A stretch of 64,000 bases of DNA from an uncultured Bacteroidia bacterium. Its GTDB lineage: Bacteria; Bacteroidota; Bacteroidia; Bacteroidales; UBA932. How positions within the stretch are numbered: the first letter of the stretch is position 1; every line of letters begins with the position of its first letter. Both the position numbers and the translations under genes were made by a program. This document shows positions 46,474 to 54,524 of the stretch, piece by piece. The DNA lies in assembly GCA_902779785.1 (NCBI GenBank), contig CACZDC010000002.1, forward strand, positions 1 to 64,000, written 5' to 3'. The notes under the pieces were generated by a model. The model searched no databases. It was not told the origin of the DNA and worked only from the letters and a program-made list of their open reading frames with translations.

Positions 46474-47501
46474 AAAAGGCACTGATTGTCTCGGCCGTGG
46501 TTTTATGCGCGGCTGCCCTTGCCTGGGGCGGCACGGTCATTTTCCAAAAGGTCTACGACCGTAAATGTCCCAATTTTTCCTCCTCTTTCGAGCTTTATGT
46601 CCATCCCGGGATGGAAAGCGCCGAGGTGCTGGACTCAATACTCGCTTCCGGCAAGGTGATTTCTCCACGGAGCCTCAGGAGAACCGTTTCCGGCCTTACG
46701 GAGGTCAAGGTCGGCCACTATACCTTGGATTCGAAATCTTCCAGTATGTATGCCGCCAGGATGCTTTCACACGGCTGGCAGACTCCGGTGCTACTCACTC
46801 TGTCCGGCGCCATACGTTCCCCGAAGACTCTGGCCAGGAAAATAGGCGCGCAGATGCTGGTGGATTCGGCTGAGGTCGCTTCTTTCATTTACTGCGAAGA
46901 TTCGCTGCTTCGATATGGAATGGATACTACGCGGCTTTTCTGTATGGTCATCCCTGATTCTTACGATATCAAATGGACCGCGTCCGTGCGTGACATCTTC
47001 GACCGTTTCAAGAAGGAGCACGACGCGTGGTGGACCAAGGAGAGAAAGATTGCTGCCGAGATGCAGGACCTCACTCCGGAGGAAGTGTCCATCCTGGCCT
47101 CCATCGTCGACGGTGAGACACGCTATGTGCCTGAACAGCCGACAATTGCGGGAGTGTACCTGAACCGCCTGCGCTGTGGTATGAAGTTGCAGGCGGATCC
47201 GACCGTCGCCTATTGCTTCGGTTATACTCAGAATCGCATTCTTCGCAGGCATCTCGAAGTGGATTCTCCCTATAATACTTATATGTATGCGGGACTTCCT
47301 CCGGGACCAATCTCCTGCCCTCCGAAGTCCTGTCTTGAAGCCGTGCTCCATCCGGAAGACCATAGTTATCTTTATTTCTGTGCCGATTCTCAGTTGAATG
47401 GCAAGCACGTTTTCGCAGTATCATATAAGGACCATCTCGACAACGCACGTGCTTTCCAGAAAGCACTCACAAAGCGTTTGAAAGAGAAGCAGAACAGTTA
47501 A
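46470..47501 (+). CDS. mltG: Endolytic transglycosylase MltG
   Basis: This 343-residue protein has an N-terminal membrane anchor and a YceG-like domain. Family segments are LASIVDGETRY around residue 210, VYLNRLRCGMKLQADPTVAY, and NTYMYAGLPPGPISCPP. It cuts nascent peptidoglycan to help set glycan strand length. In the motif that usually reads ASIVExET the first Glu is Asp here, while the second Glu is kept. Confidence 0.9.
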   Translation: MKKALIVSAVVLCAAALAWGGTVIFQKVYDRKCPNFSSSFELYVHPGMESAEVLDSILASGKVISPRSLRRTVSGLTEVKVGHYTLDSKSSSMYAARMLSHGWQTPVLLTLSGAIRSPKTLARKIGAQMLVDSAEVASFIYCEDSLLRYGMDTTRLFCMVIPDSYDIKWTASVRDIFDRFKKEHDAWWTKERKIAAEMQDLTPEEVSILASIVDGETRYVPEQPTIAGVYLNRLRCGMKLQADPTVAYCFGYTQNRILRRHLEVDSPYNTYMYAGLPPGPISCPPKSCLEAVLHPEDHSYLYFCADSQLNGKHVFAVSYKDHLDNARAFQKALTKRLKEKQNS

Positions 47502-47506
47502 GCTCT

Positions 47507-49639
47507 ATGGACGTCCAATTTGAAAATTACAGCCCTGAAGGCCAGGAAATGATAGCCAAGGCGAGAGATTTCGCCGTCGCATCCCTTTCTGACCGGGTCC
47601 GCTTCGACGGGTCTCCGTTCATAGCCCACGCCGATGCGGTCGCACGTATCGTCGCGGACGAAATCGGCCTTCCACCGGAATGTATCGCTGCGGTCTATCT
47701 GCACGAGGCGGTGCGTTTCGAAGCGCAGGATATACGCTCTCTCGCTCTGGACGAGAGTGTGTATAAGATGGTTGACGGGCTCAACAAGATTGCGACCATC
47801 AAACCTAAGGACACGCGCCTGGAAGCGGAGAATTACAAGAAACTCATCATCCAGTATTCAAGCGATCCGAGGGTGACGGTCCTCAAACTCGCAGACCGCC
47901 TGGAGGTGATGCGTTCGCTCTCGATGTTCCCAAAGTCGTCGAGGGAGAACAAGGTCCTGGAGACCCTGATGCTCTATATCCCGCTGGCCCATCAGCTCGG
48001 GCTGTACAATATGAAACGGGAGATGGAGGATATCTATCTTTCGTATGCAGAGCCGGAGCAGTATCGCCTGATTACCAATAAGTTGAAGGCTAGTCAGAAG
48101 GATCGGGAGCAGCTTATGATGGAGTTCATTGAACCTCTCAAGCTCAAACTTTCCGAGGCCGGGATCAAGTATAAGCTGAAAATCCGGACCAAGGCCGCCT
48201 ATTCGATATGGGCCAAGATGGTCAAGCAGAAAGTTCCTTTCGAGGGAGTGTTCGATGTCTTTGCCATACGTTTTATCATAGACTGTGACGGGGAGGACCA
48301 CAAGTTGGAGAAGGATCTTTGCTGGCAGGTGTATTCCTTCGTTACCGAGGAATATGAGCCTGACACGAAGCGTCTTCGCGACTGGGTTACCAATCCCAAG
48401 CCCAACGGCTATGAGTCCCTTCATATCACTGTCAAGAACCGCAGGGGAGCCTATGTCGAGGTGCAGATCCGCACCAAGCGAATGGATGATATGGCGGAGA
48501 ACGGATTCGCATCGCACTGGGCCTACAAGGGGATCAAGAGGGAAGAGAGTATGGACAAATGGCTCGGGGCAGTGCGTTACGCCCTGGAGCATCCCGGGAA
48601 TGAGTCTCCCGATGAACTGCCGCAGCCTCCGTCCAAGGAGATATTTGTCTTTACTCCGACAGGGGAATTGAAAATTCTTCCTGCGGGTGCTTCTGTGCTT
48701 GATTTCGCCTTTTCCATCCACTCCGGTCTCGGCTGTCGTTGCACCGGGGGAAAGGTCAATGGCAAGGCTGTGCCGATCAAGGAAAAGCTTTCTACCGGAG
48801 ATGTCGTGGAGATACTGACCGGAAAGAACCAGCGCCCCAATCAGGATTGGCTCGGCTGGGTGATTACCTCCAAGGCACGGACAAAAATCAAGCAGGCCAT
48901 AAATGAGGGCGAACTGAAGCTTGCCGCAGCCGGCCGTGAACTTCTGGAGAGGCGTCTTAAGAACTGGCGCCTGGAGTTTCCGGACGAGATGCGCACCGAA
49001 ATGATGAAGCTCAAGAGATTCACCTCGGTGAACGCTTTTCTAGCGGCAATCGGAAGCGGGGAAATAGATGTTAATGAGATAAAAGAGTATATCCTTGGAG
49101 AGGCTGAGCGCCACGCCCAGACTCTTCAGGCTGCCCAGGCTCAGGAGACCGCCAGGCATTTTCAGGACGGCGGCTCTTCCAAGGACGATATCCTCGTAAT
49201 CAATGCCAAGGACCTCAGGGGCCTGGACTACAGGATGGCCCGTTGCTGCAATCCTGTGTTCGGAGATGACGTGTTCGGCTTTGTGACGCGTGATTCCGGC
49301 ATCAAGATACATCGAATCACCTGTCCGAACGCAGCCCGCCTTCTGGAGCTTTATCCATACAGGGTGCAGAAGGTACGCTGGGCGGACAGCCCTTCCAGCG
49401 GCAGTTTCCAGGTGGCGCTAAAAGTCGTTGCCGGTTTGGAAAGCAGTGTGCTTAACAAGATAATGGAGATTGTCGGCAGCTTCAAGGTTTCGCTCCGCAG
49501 TTTCAACGTGTCGGAGAATCGTCGCAACGGCACTTATGAGATTTCGCTGAAAATTTCTGTCCCGTCTAACCTTGAACTCGACAAGGTCGTTTCGCAGATC
49601 AAGGCCGCCAGGCACGTGATTAAAGTCAGCAGGGTTTGA
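47507..49639 (+). CDS. relA: RelA/SpoT-family (p)ppGpp synthetase, hydrolase site degenerate
   Basis: This 710-residue long RSH protein has HD, synthetase, TGS and ACT domains. The synthetase site looks intact: RTKAAYSIWAKM, DVFAIRFIID, KPNGYESLH and VEVQIRT. In the N-terminal HD domain, the hydrolase HDxxED motif reads H66-E-A-V-R-F, and the RLHNMR segment reads RLEVMR (V134 in place of the conserved Asn). I therefore read it as a synthetase-only RelA. The C-terminus has TGS (FVFTPTGELKILPAG) and an ACT domain. The start is 5 nt after mltG. Confidence 0.9.
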   Translation: MDVQFENYSPEGQEMIAKARDFAVASLSDRVRFDGSPFIAHADAVARIVADEIGLPPECIAAVYLHEAVRFEAQDIRSLALDESVYKMVDGLNKIATIKPKDTRLEAENYKKLIIQYSSDPRVTVLKLADRLEVMRSLSMFPKSSRENKVLETLMLYIPLAHQLGLYNMKREMEDIYLSYAEPEQYRLITNKLKASQKDREQLMMEFIEPLKLKLSEAGIKYKLKIRTKAAYSIWAKMVKQKVPFEGVFDVFAIRFIIDCDGEDHKLEKDLCWQVYSFVTEEYEPDTKRLRDWVTNPKPNGYESLHITVKNRRGAYVEVQIRTKRMDDMAENGFASHWAYKGIKREESMDKWLGAVRYALEHPGNESPDELPQPPSKEIFVFTPTGELKILPAGASVLDFAFSIHSGLGCRCTGGKVNGKAVPIKEKLSTGDVVEILTGKNQRPNQDWLGWVITSKARTKIKQAINEGELKLAAAGRELLERRLKNWRLEFPDEMRTEMMKLKRFTSVNAFLAAIGSGEIDVNEIKEYILGEAERHAQTLQAAQAQETARHFQDGGSSKDDILVINAKDLRGLDYRMARCCNPVFGDDVFGFVTRDSGIKIHRITCPNAARLLELYPYRVQKVRWADSPSSGSFQVALKVVAGLESSVLNKIMEIVGSFKVSLRSFNVSENRRNGTYEISLKISVPSNLELDKVVSQIKAARHVIKVSRV

Positions 49640-49651
49640 TGTTTTTTGCAA

Positions 49652-51280
49652 ATGATTGAAAATCAGCCATATCGCTCTCGGTCTTTGTCCTTCGCGGGAC
49701 AAAGACTGTGGCTTGTTTGCTTGATAATCAGCGTTTTGTGTGGCGCTTCTTGCAGCAGGACTCCTGTCGAGCAGGCCCTGCACGAGTTGGATTTGGCTAT
49801 TGGGCAGCGGAGCAAATACGTGGAAGCCTTCGAGAGACAGAATGATTCTTTGAGGTCAGAGCTTTCGTCAGCATCCTCGGACAGCGCGCGTTGGGCGCTT
49901 TCCTCCCGCCTGTATCAGGCCTACCATCATTTCAGTGTCGATTCTGCAGGTCATTACGTTATGAAGATGCAGCGCTATGCGGCATCTGAGGAGGAAGTCT
50001 TTCGCACAAGCCTTTCGGAGATTCAACTCCTGGTATGGGCTCACGATGAAGAGCGTGCTCTCTCTTTGTATCAGTCTATCGATACGAGCCGGATGAGTTT
50101 GCTGGGACTCCGGGATGAGTACCTTTCAAGTGGTATTGAAATTTTCACGAATATTTCCCGTTACCCCCGTTTTCTCACGGAAGCAAGGAATTATAGCGAC
50201 AGTCTTCGTGCCTATAGACAGGCCTATATCGCGGAAGATACTCTGTCTTATTACGGAAAGAAAGTGCTGGCTCAGTCGCTACGTGACGAAGGAAGGCTTG
50301 AGGAGGCCTTGTCTCTGTTCCAGGCTTGTTTCAGCGAGGCAAATGATTATCACGAGCTTACGTCGATAGCATACAATTCCGCTATGCTCTGCGGAATGCT
50401 GGGGAGGATTGATGATAAGAAAATATATCTCTCACGCAGCGCTATCTATGATTTCAAGGCTCCGAACCGTGACTTGCTGTCTTTGTATGAATTGGCTATG
50501 ACCTTGTATGACGAAGGAGATCTGGAGCGCGCCAACCGTTATATCAAGATCCATTTCAACGATGTGCTTGCAGGGGATTTTGAAGCCAAGGTACTTCGCT
50601 CCTCAAGGGCTCAGAACATTATAGTGGATGCTTCGCTGAAGGCGGAACGCTCCAAACGAAGAATCTCTATGATAGGCTTGATCGTGGTTGTCCTTCTCCT
50701 TTTTATCATCTTCGTAATGTTGAATTATGTCCATCGTAAAGCCATTCAGCTTGCCGAGGCTAATTCCGCACTCGAAGACAGCAACAAAGCTTTGGCGGAA
50801 AGCAACTCCGCCCTTGCCGAGGCCAACAAGATCAAGGACAATTATGTCTTCCGATATATGGACCTCAGCATCCGTTATCTTGACAAAGTTGAACAAAATC
50901 GTCACGAATATCGGCAGATTGCAAAGAACAAGGGTACGGATGCCCTTCTGAAAGAGCTTCGTTCTCCTGCGGAATTCGCTGATTATAAGGAGTTTTACAG
51001 CATTTTTGATCAGACCTTCCTCGGGATTTTCCCTCACTTCGTGGAAGATGTGAATGCACTCCTTCGTGAGGATGCCCGTTTTGATATCGCTCAAAGTCAC
51101 CAGTCTCTGCCGACGGAATTGAGAATTATGGCGACCCTGAAACTGGGTATCAATGACAGTCCACGTATAGCGTCTTTCCTTAAGTGTTCTCTTTCAACTG
51201 TATATACTTACCGGGCGAAGCTAAGAAATCAGGCGCTTTGCCCTAAAGATGAGTTTGAAGACCGTGTCAGGAGCTTGTAA
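49652..51280 (+). CDS. DUF6377-type TPR-membrane-HTH regulator
   Basis: This 542-residue protein has an N-terminal signal or lipobox-like segment (LCGASC near residue 33), a helical TPR-like region (about 60-325), one transmembrane helix (MIGLIVVVLLLFIIFVMLNY, about 340-360), a short coiled coil rich in LAExNSAL repeats, and a C-terminal HTH (TELRIMATLKLGI through SLSTVYTYRAKLRN). The layout fits a sensor with outside TPRs and a cytoplasmic DNA-binding end. I chose ATG 49652 over a TTG at 49646. It lies just upstream of a 48-residue peptide and a beta-helix lipoprotein. Confidence 0.75.
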   Translation: MIENQPYRSRSLSFAGQRLWLVCLIISVLCGASCSRTPVEQALHELDLAIGQRSKYVEAFERQNDSLRSELSSASSDSARWALSSRLYQAYHHFSVDSAGHYVMKMQRYAASEEEVFRTSLSEIQLLVWAHDEERALSLYQSIDTSRMSLLGLRDEYLSSGIEIFTNISRYPRFLTEARNYSDSLRAYRQAYIAEDTLSYYGKKVLAQSLRDEGRLEEALSLFQACFSEANDYHELTSIAYNSAMLCGMLGRIDDKKIYLSRSAIYDFKAPNRDLLSLYELAMTLYDEGDLERANRYIKIHFNDVLAGDFEAKVLRSSRAQNIIVDASLKAERSKRRISMIGLIVVVLLLFIIFVMLNYVHRKAIQLAEANSALEDSNKALAESNSALAEANKIKDNYVFRYMDLSIRYLDKVEQNRHEYRQIAKNKGTDALLKELRSPAEFADYKEFYSIFDQTFLGIFPHFVEDVNALLREDARFDIAQSHQSLPTELRIMATLKLGINDSPRIASFLKCSLSTVYTYRAKLRNQALCPKDEFEDRVRSL

Positions 51281-51329
51281 AAACTTATAAAAACACTTAT
51301 AACAGACGTTTGCCTCTTGTTATCGTAAT

Positions 51330-51366
51330 CGGCGTCACAGTGCTCTGTGCCGCTGTTTTTTGTTTT
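51330..51366 (+). terminator. Probable terminator after DUF6377 gene
   Basis: A stem with CACAG / CTGTG, a TGCT loop and an outer CGG/CCG pairing across a 3-nt bulge, followed by a long T-rich run. It separates the regulator from the peptide gene. The rest of 51281-51475 is AT-rich leader without a clear promoter. Confidence 0.55.
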
Positions 51367-51475
51367 TATCTTATCCTATTTGGACTTATATTTCTTCGTG
51401 CGTGTGTGGGAAAATTTTTTTTTAATTGTGAACTTTGCCTCAGCGTTAAGCTGATAACCAAATGATTTTCGAAAT

Positions 51476-51622
51476 ATGAAAAAACAAAGCATCAAACCAG
51501 TCTATCAGGCTCCGGACTTGACTCGGATTCTTATTCGCACGGAATTGAATCTGTGCACCAGTACGACAATGTCGGCTACTGTGGAAGATATGGATGAAAC
51601 TGATTATGGATGGGAGATTTAG
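51476..51622 (+). CDS. Small peptide (48 aa) with NLC motif, second copy
   Basis: It begins MKKQSIKPVYQAPDL, continues with a short hydrophobic strand and the core ELNLCTS around residues 23-29, and ends in an acidic tail with a Trp (DETDYGWEI). The stop is 2 nt before the ATG of the beta-helix lipoprotein, so translation is probably coupled. It matches the peptide at 1398-1532 in length, core motif, tail and position. No signal peptide. Function unknown; possible roles are a signal for the neighbouring membrane TPR regulator or a modified peptide. Confidence 0.72.
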   Translation: MKKQSIKPVYQAPDLTRILIRTELNLCTSTTMSATVEDMDETDYGWEI

Positions 51623-51624
51623 TT

Positions 51625-54294
51625 ATGAAAAAGTTAGTCACACTCTTTGCTCTTGCCGCTATTTTCGGCACTCTTTCCGTCTCTTGCTCGAAAGAAAAAG
51701 CTGCTCTTGACGAGGAACTTGTCCCCGGTGGTACTGAGGTTACGGCGCCCGCTGATGACGAGAATCTTCCGGAAGGGATGATTCGACTGAATTTCAGTGT
51801 CTCTGCCGAGAACGATGCCAATCCTGAATTAAAGACCTCCTGGGACGGCACTAACCACACTTGGACCGACGGTGACCAGATCCGTATCCTCTGGGGCACC
51901 GGAGACAGCGATTATGACGATGTCGATGTCGTCAGCGGCGGAGTAAGCGCTGTCGTTCCCGAGACTGCCGAGACTTTCTATGCCGTGTATCCGACGACGG
52001 GCGCTTTCGCACTTAGAGATGGCGGTACCATTGATTTTGGCATTCCGATTTTACAGAGCGGGTCCTTTGAAGATGCGAATATGATGGCCGCCAAGACAAC
52101 AAAAGAGGCCGCATTCCTCAAGTTCAGGAATCTAACTCACATTTTCAAGTTCCATCTTACGGATGATTCTCCCTATGATCGTTTCCAAATTTGTACGAAC
52201 AACGGAGCCATCGTTGTCAATACGTATGGAGTCAGCTTCGATAGCGAGGGTGCTGTTACCATCGGAACTCGCTCAGAGGAAATCTCTGGCTATCCGAACA
52301 GTAAGTATGTTCGTCTTCATAGCGGAATGACTCCGGGCGGAGACTATTATTTTGCGGTCGTTCCCGGAGCCAACTATGGTCTAGGTTTCGGCGTGCAGGC
52401 GAGGGTCAGCGGCGATAGCGGCGATTATAGCGCAGCGGCACTTACTAAAGGATCGATTGATACATCTAATCCTTGTGCCATCACGGATCTTGGCAATCTG
52501 GATACTTTTGTCCATTCCGACTGGTTTATTACTTCAGATGGTACTGGAGATGGAACCAGTTGGGACAATCCCGGCGGTCCTGCGCTCTTGCGCAGCCTTC
52601 TTGTAATGCCGTCCACTTTTACTACGGATCAGTCCAAGAAGAATCACACCTTCCGGCTTAACAACGCAGTAATACATTTGAAGGAAGGTACTTACAATTT
52701 CCAGACAATATTGGCGGACAGTGGGGTACAACAGTTTGGGGCGACCGCATTCAGCGATGCTGTGGACAATGTCACGGTAATCGATGGCGGTTATCCTTCT
52801 TCCGCAAGTGGAAAAGACTTGAGCGGCTATGATCCTGTAAATCATCCTTCCGTCATTATCTCTAATCAGGCTGCAGCAAACGACCGTACCTTTTATTTTA
52901 ACGGCGCCCGTCTTTATGACTGGACTTTCAAGGGCTTGAGTTTCCAAAATAATCCTAATGCTACCAATTACAATACACCAGGAGGAGCGGTGGCCGTCAA
53001 TGGAGCAACAAACGGCACAATCAAGTTCGAGGACTGCTCATTCTCTCTTACGACATCCAACAGCAGTGGCGGCGGAGCGCTTTCCTTCCGAGGTTCGGCC
53101 CAGGTAAATGCAGAATTCAAAAACTGCACCTTCTCATCCTGCAGTTCCACAGCTGGATTTGGCGGTGGCATTTGGATAAACACGGAGAATCATAATCTCA
53201 GCTTTGACTCTTGTACCATTTCCGGCAATACTGCTAACAAGGGCGGCGGATTCCTCTATAATCAGAATTCAGGAACGGTTACCATTAAAAACTCTACCCT
53301 CGAAAACAATTCAGCAACAAACAGTACTGGCCTTGGCGGCGCTATCTATGCTTCAGGAAGCGGGACTATTGAGCTTTACAATACAAGTGTGAGCGGAAAT
53401 GGAACTGATGCTCAGGAGCAGCACGGCGGCGCGATCTGGATGGGAGGAACTATCGAAGTTAAAATGCACCGCGGCTGTACTGTCTCCAATAACAAGTCAT
53501 CATCGCGAGGAGGTGTGGTTCTTGTCGCTGAAACTTCAAAGTTCAGAGCGGACACAGTTGTATTTAGTGGAAACTATGGAGCCAATGGCGGCGTCATACA
53601 CGTCAACGGTGGTACTGCTTGGGTCAATTCCTGTGAATTCAGTGGTAATTCGGCGACAAATGGAGCAGCTCTCCGAGCACAAGGTTCAGCAGATTCTCAG
53701 GCCAATCTCATTGCGACCGGATGCCTCTTTGATGCAAATACTCCGAGCGGCTCAAACAATGGAGGCGGCTGTATCAATGCTAATGTGTACTCCAGAAGTA
53801 TTATCGCGAATTCCACCATCAGGAATACCAGCGGAGGCAATGGCGCGGCCTTTTCAATTGATGGCGGAGCCTCGGGAACGTACGGTTACATCTACGCAGT
53901 CAGCTGCACTTTCAGTGGCAATACCGTGGTTTTCGGACGCAATTACAATTATTGCTATTTCTACAACTGTATAGCTGATCGCAACGTTACCACTGCCAAT
54001 CCGGGCAAGGCCTATTCTATCTTGGGTGATAACCGTTACTCTACGGACAAAACAGTGGTAGAAACCGTGTCTGGTCTCGGCGCTGCTTGCCTTGGAACTT
54101 TCGCCGATGGTGTCTATCCTTTGAATTCTGCCAAGAGTGCTTCATATAGCGAAGGTATGTCTGCAGCCGACCTGCAGGGGCTGAACTTCAATAACATTAC
54201 CCTCACTGCCGAGCAGAGCGCACTTCTCGCCAAGGACCAGAAGGGGAATGTTCGCAATGGCACCATTATGGGGGCTTATGTGCAGACAGAATAA
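51625..54294 (+). CDS. Beta-helix lipoprotein with fimbrillin-like N-terminus
   Basis: This 889-residue lipoprotein has lipobox LSVSC near residue 21. Residues about 45-290 form a fimbrillin-like domain (TDGDQIRILWG, FYAVYPT, IPILQSGSFEDA). After residue about 300 there is a right-handed beta-helix of polymorphic repeats with motifs such as GGGIWI, GGAIY and DSCTISGN. The start at 51625 was chosen for the signal peptide. It resembles the protein at 61887 in both halves. Likely a surface adhesin or matrix protein. A strong terminator follows at 54317. Confidence 0.8.
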   Translation: MKKLVTLFALAAIFGTLSVSCSKEKAALDEELVPGGTEVTAPADDENLPEGMIRLNFSVSAENDANPELKTSWDGTNHTWTDGDQIRILWGTGDSDYDDVDVVSGGVSAVVPETAETFYAVYPTTGAFALRDGGTIDFGIPILQSGSFEDANMMAAKTTKEAAFLKFRNLTHIFKFHLTDDSPYDRFQICTNNGAIVVNTYGVSFDSEGAVTIGTRSEEISGYPNSKYVRLHSGMTPGGDYYFAVVPGANYGLGFGVQARVSGDSGDYSAAALTKGSIDTSNPCAITDLGNLDTFVHSDWFITSDGTGDGTSWDNPGGPALLRSLLVMPSTFTTDQSKKNHTFRLNNAVIHLKEGTYNFQTILADSGVQQFGATAFSDAVDNVTVIDGGYPSSASGKDLSGYDPVNHPSVIISNQAAANDRTFYFNGARLYDWTFKGLSFQNNPNATNYNTPGGAVAVNGATNGTIKFEDCSFSLTTSNSSGGGALSFRGSAQVNAEFKNCTFSSCSSTAGFGGGIWINTENHNLSFDSCTISGNTANKGGGFLYNQNSGTVTIKNSTLENNSATNSTGLGGAIYASGSGTIELYNTSVSGNGTDAQEQHGGAIWMGGTIEVKMHRGCTVSNNKSSSRGGVVLVAETSKFRADTVVFSGNYGANGGVIHVNGGTAWVNSCEFSGNSATNGAALRAQGSADSQANLIATGCLFDANTPSGSNNGGGCINANVYSRSIIANSTIRNTSGGNGAAFSIDGGASGTYGYIYAVSCTFSGNTVVFGRNYNYCYFYNCIADRNVTTANPGKAYSILGDNRYSTDKTVVETVSGLGAACLGTFADGVYPLNSAKSASYSEGMSAADLQGLNFNNITLTAEQSALLAKDQKGNVRNGTIMGAYVQTE

Positions 54295-54316
54295 TCTGGG
54301 CAGTCAGGCAATATGT

Positions 54317-54358
54317 GATAAGGCATGTCGAAACGGCATGCCTTATCTTTATATTTTT
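54317..54358 (+). terminator. Terminator after beta-helix lipoprotein
   Basis: An 11-bp perfect stem (GATAAGGCATG / CATGCCTTATC) with a 9-nt loop and T-rich tail. It separates the peptide/lipoprotein unit from the SusC operon. Confidence 0.85.
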
Positions 54359-54457
54359 CCTTATATCCTTTTGAATGTGTTCCTTGTAAAAAAGGCCTTG
54401 CAGGGCTATATGGAGCACATTTTTTGACAGGACAGCCTCAAAAACGACTTATAATTT

Positions 54458-54484
54458 CGCGCGCGTGTATTGCAAACGCGCGCG
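54458..54484 (+). promoter_or_regulatory. GC-rich palindrome overlapping the susC promoter
   Basis: CGCGCGCGT at 54458-54466 and ACGCGCGCG at 54476-54484 form a perfect 9-bp inverted repeat with a 9-nt spacer. The probable upstream promoter box (ATTG, 54469-54472) lies in the spacer, so a protein or hairpin here would interfere with or help transcription. Confidence 0.55.
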
Positions 54485-54500
54485 CTATTCGCCAATTTTG
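54469..54500 (+). promoter_or_regulatory. Probable promoter of the SusC operon
   Basis: ATTG at 54469-54472, 20-nt spacer, CAATTTTG at 54493-54500: one mismatch in each box versus the consensus. The ATG at 54525 is 24 nt downstream. Confidence 0.5.
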
Positions 54501-54524
54501 CACATAGCTAAACTGACAGCCAAT

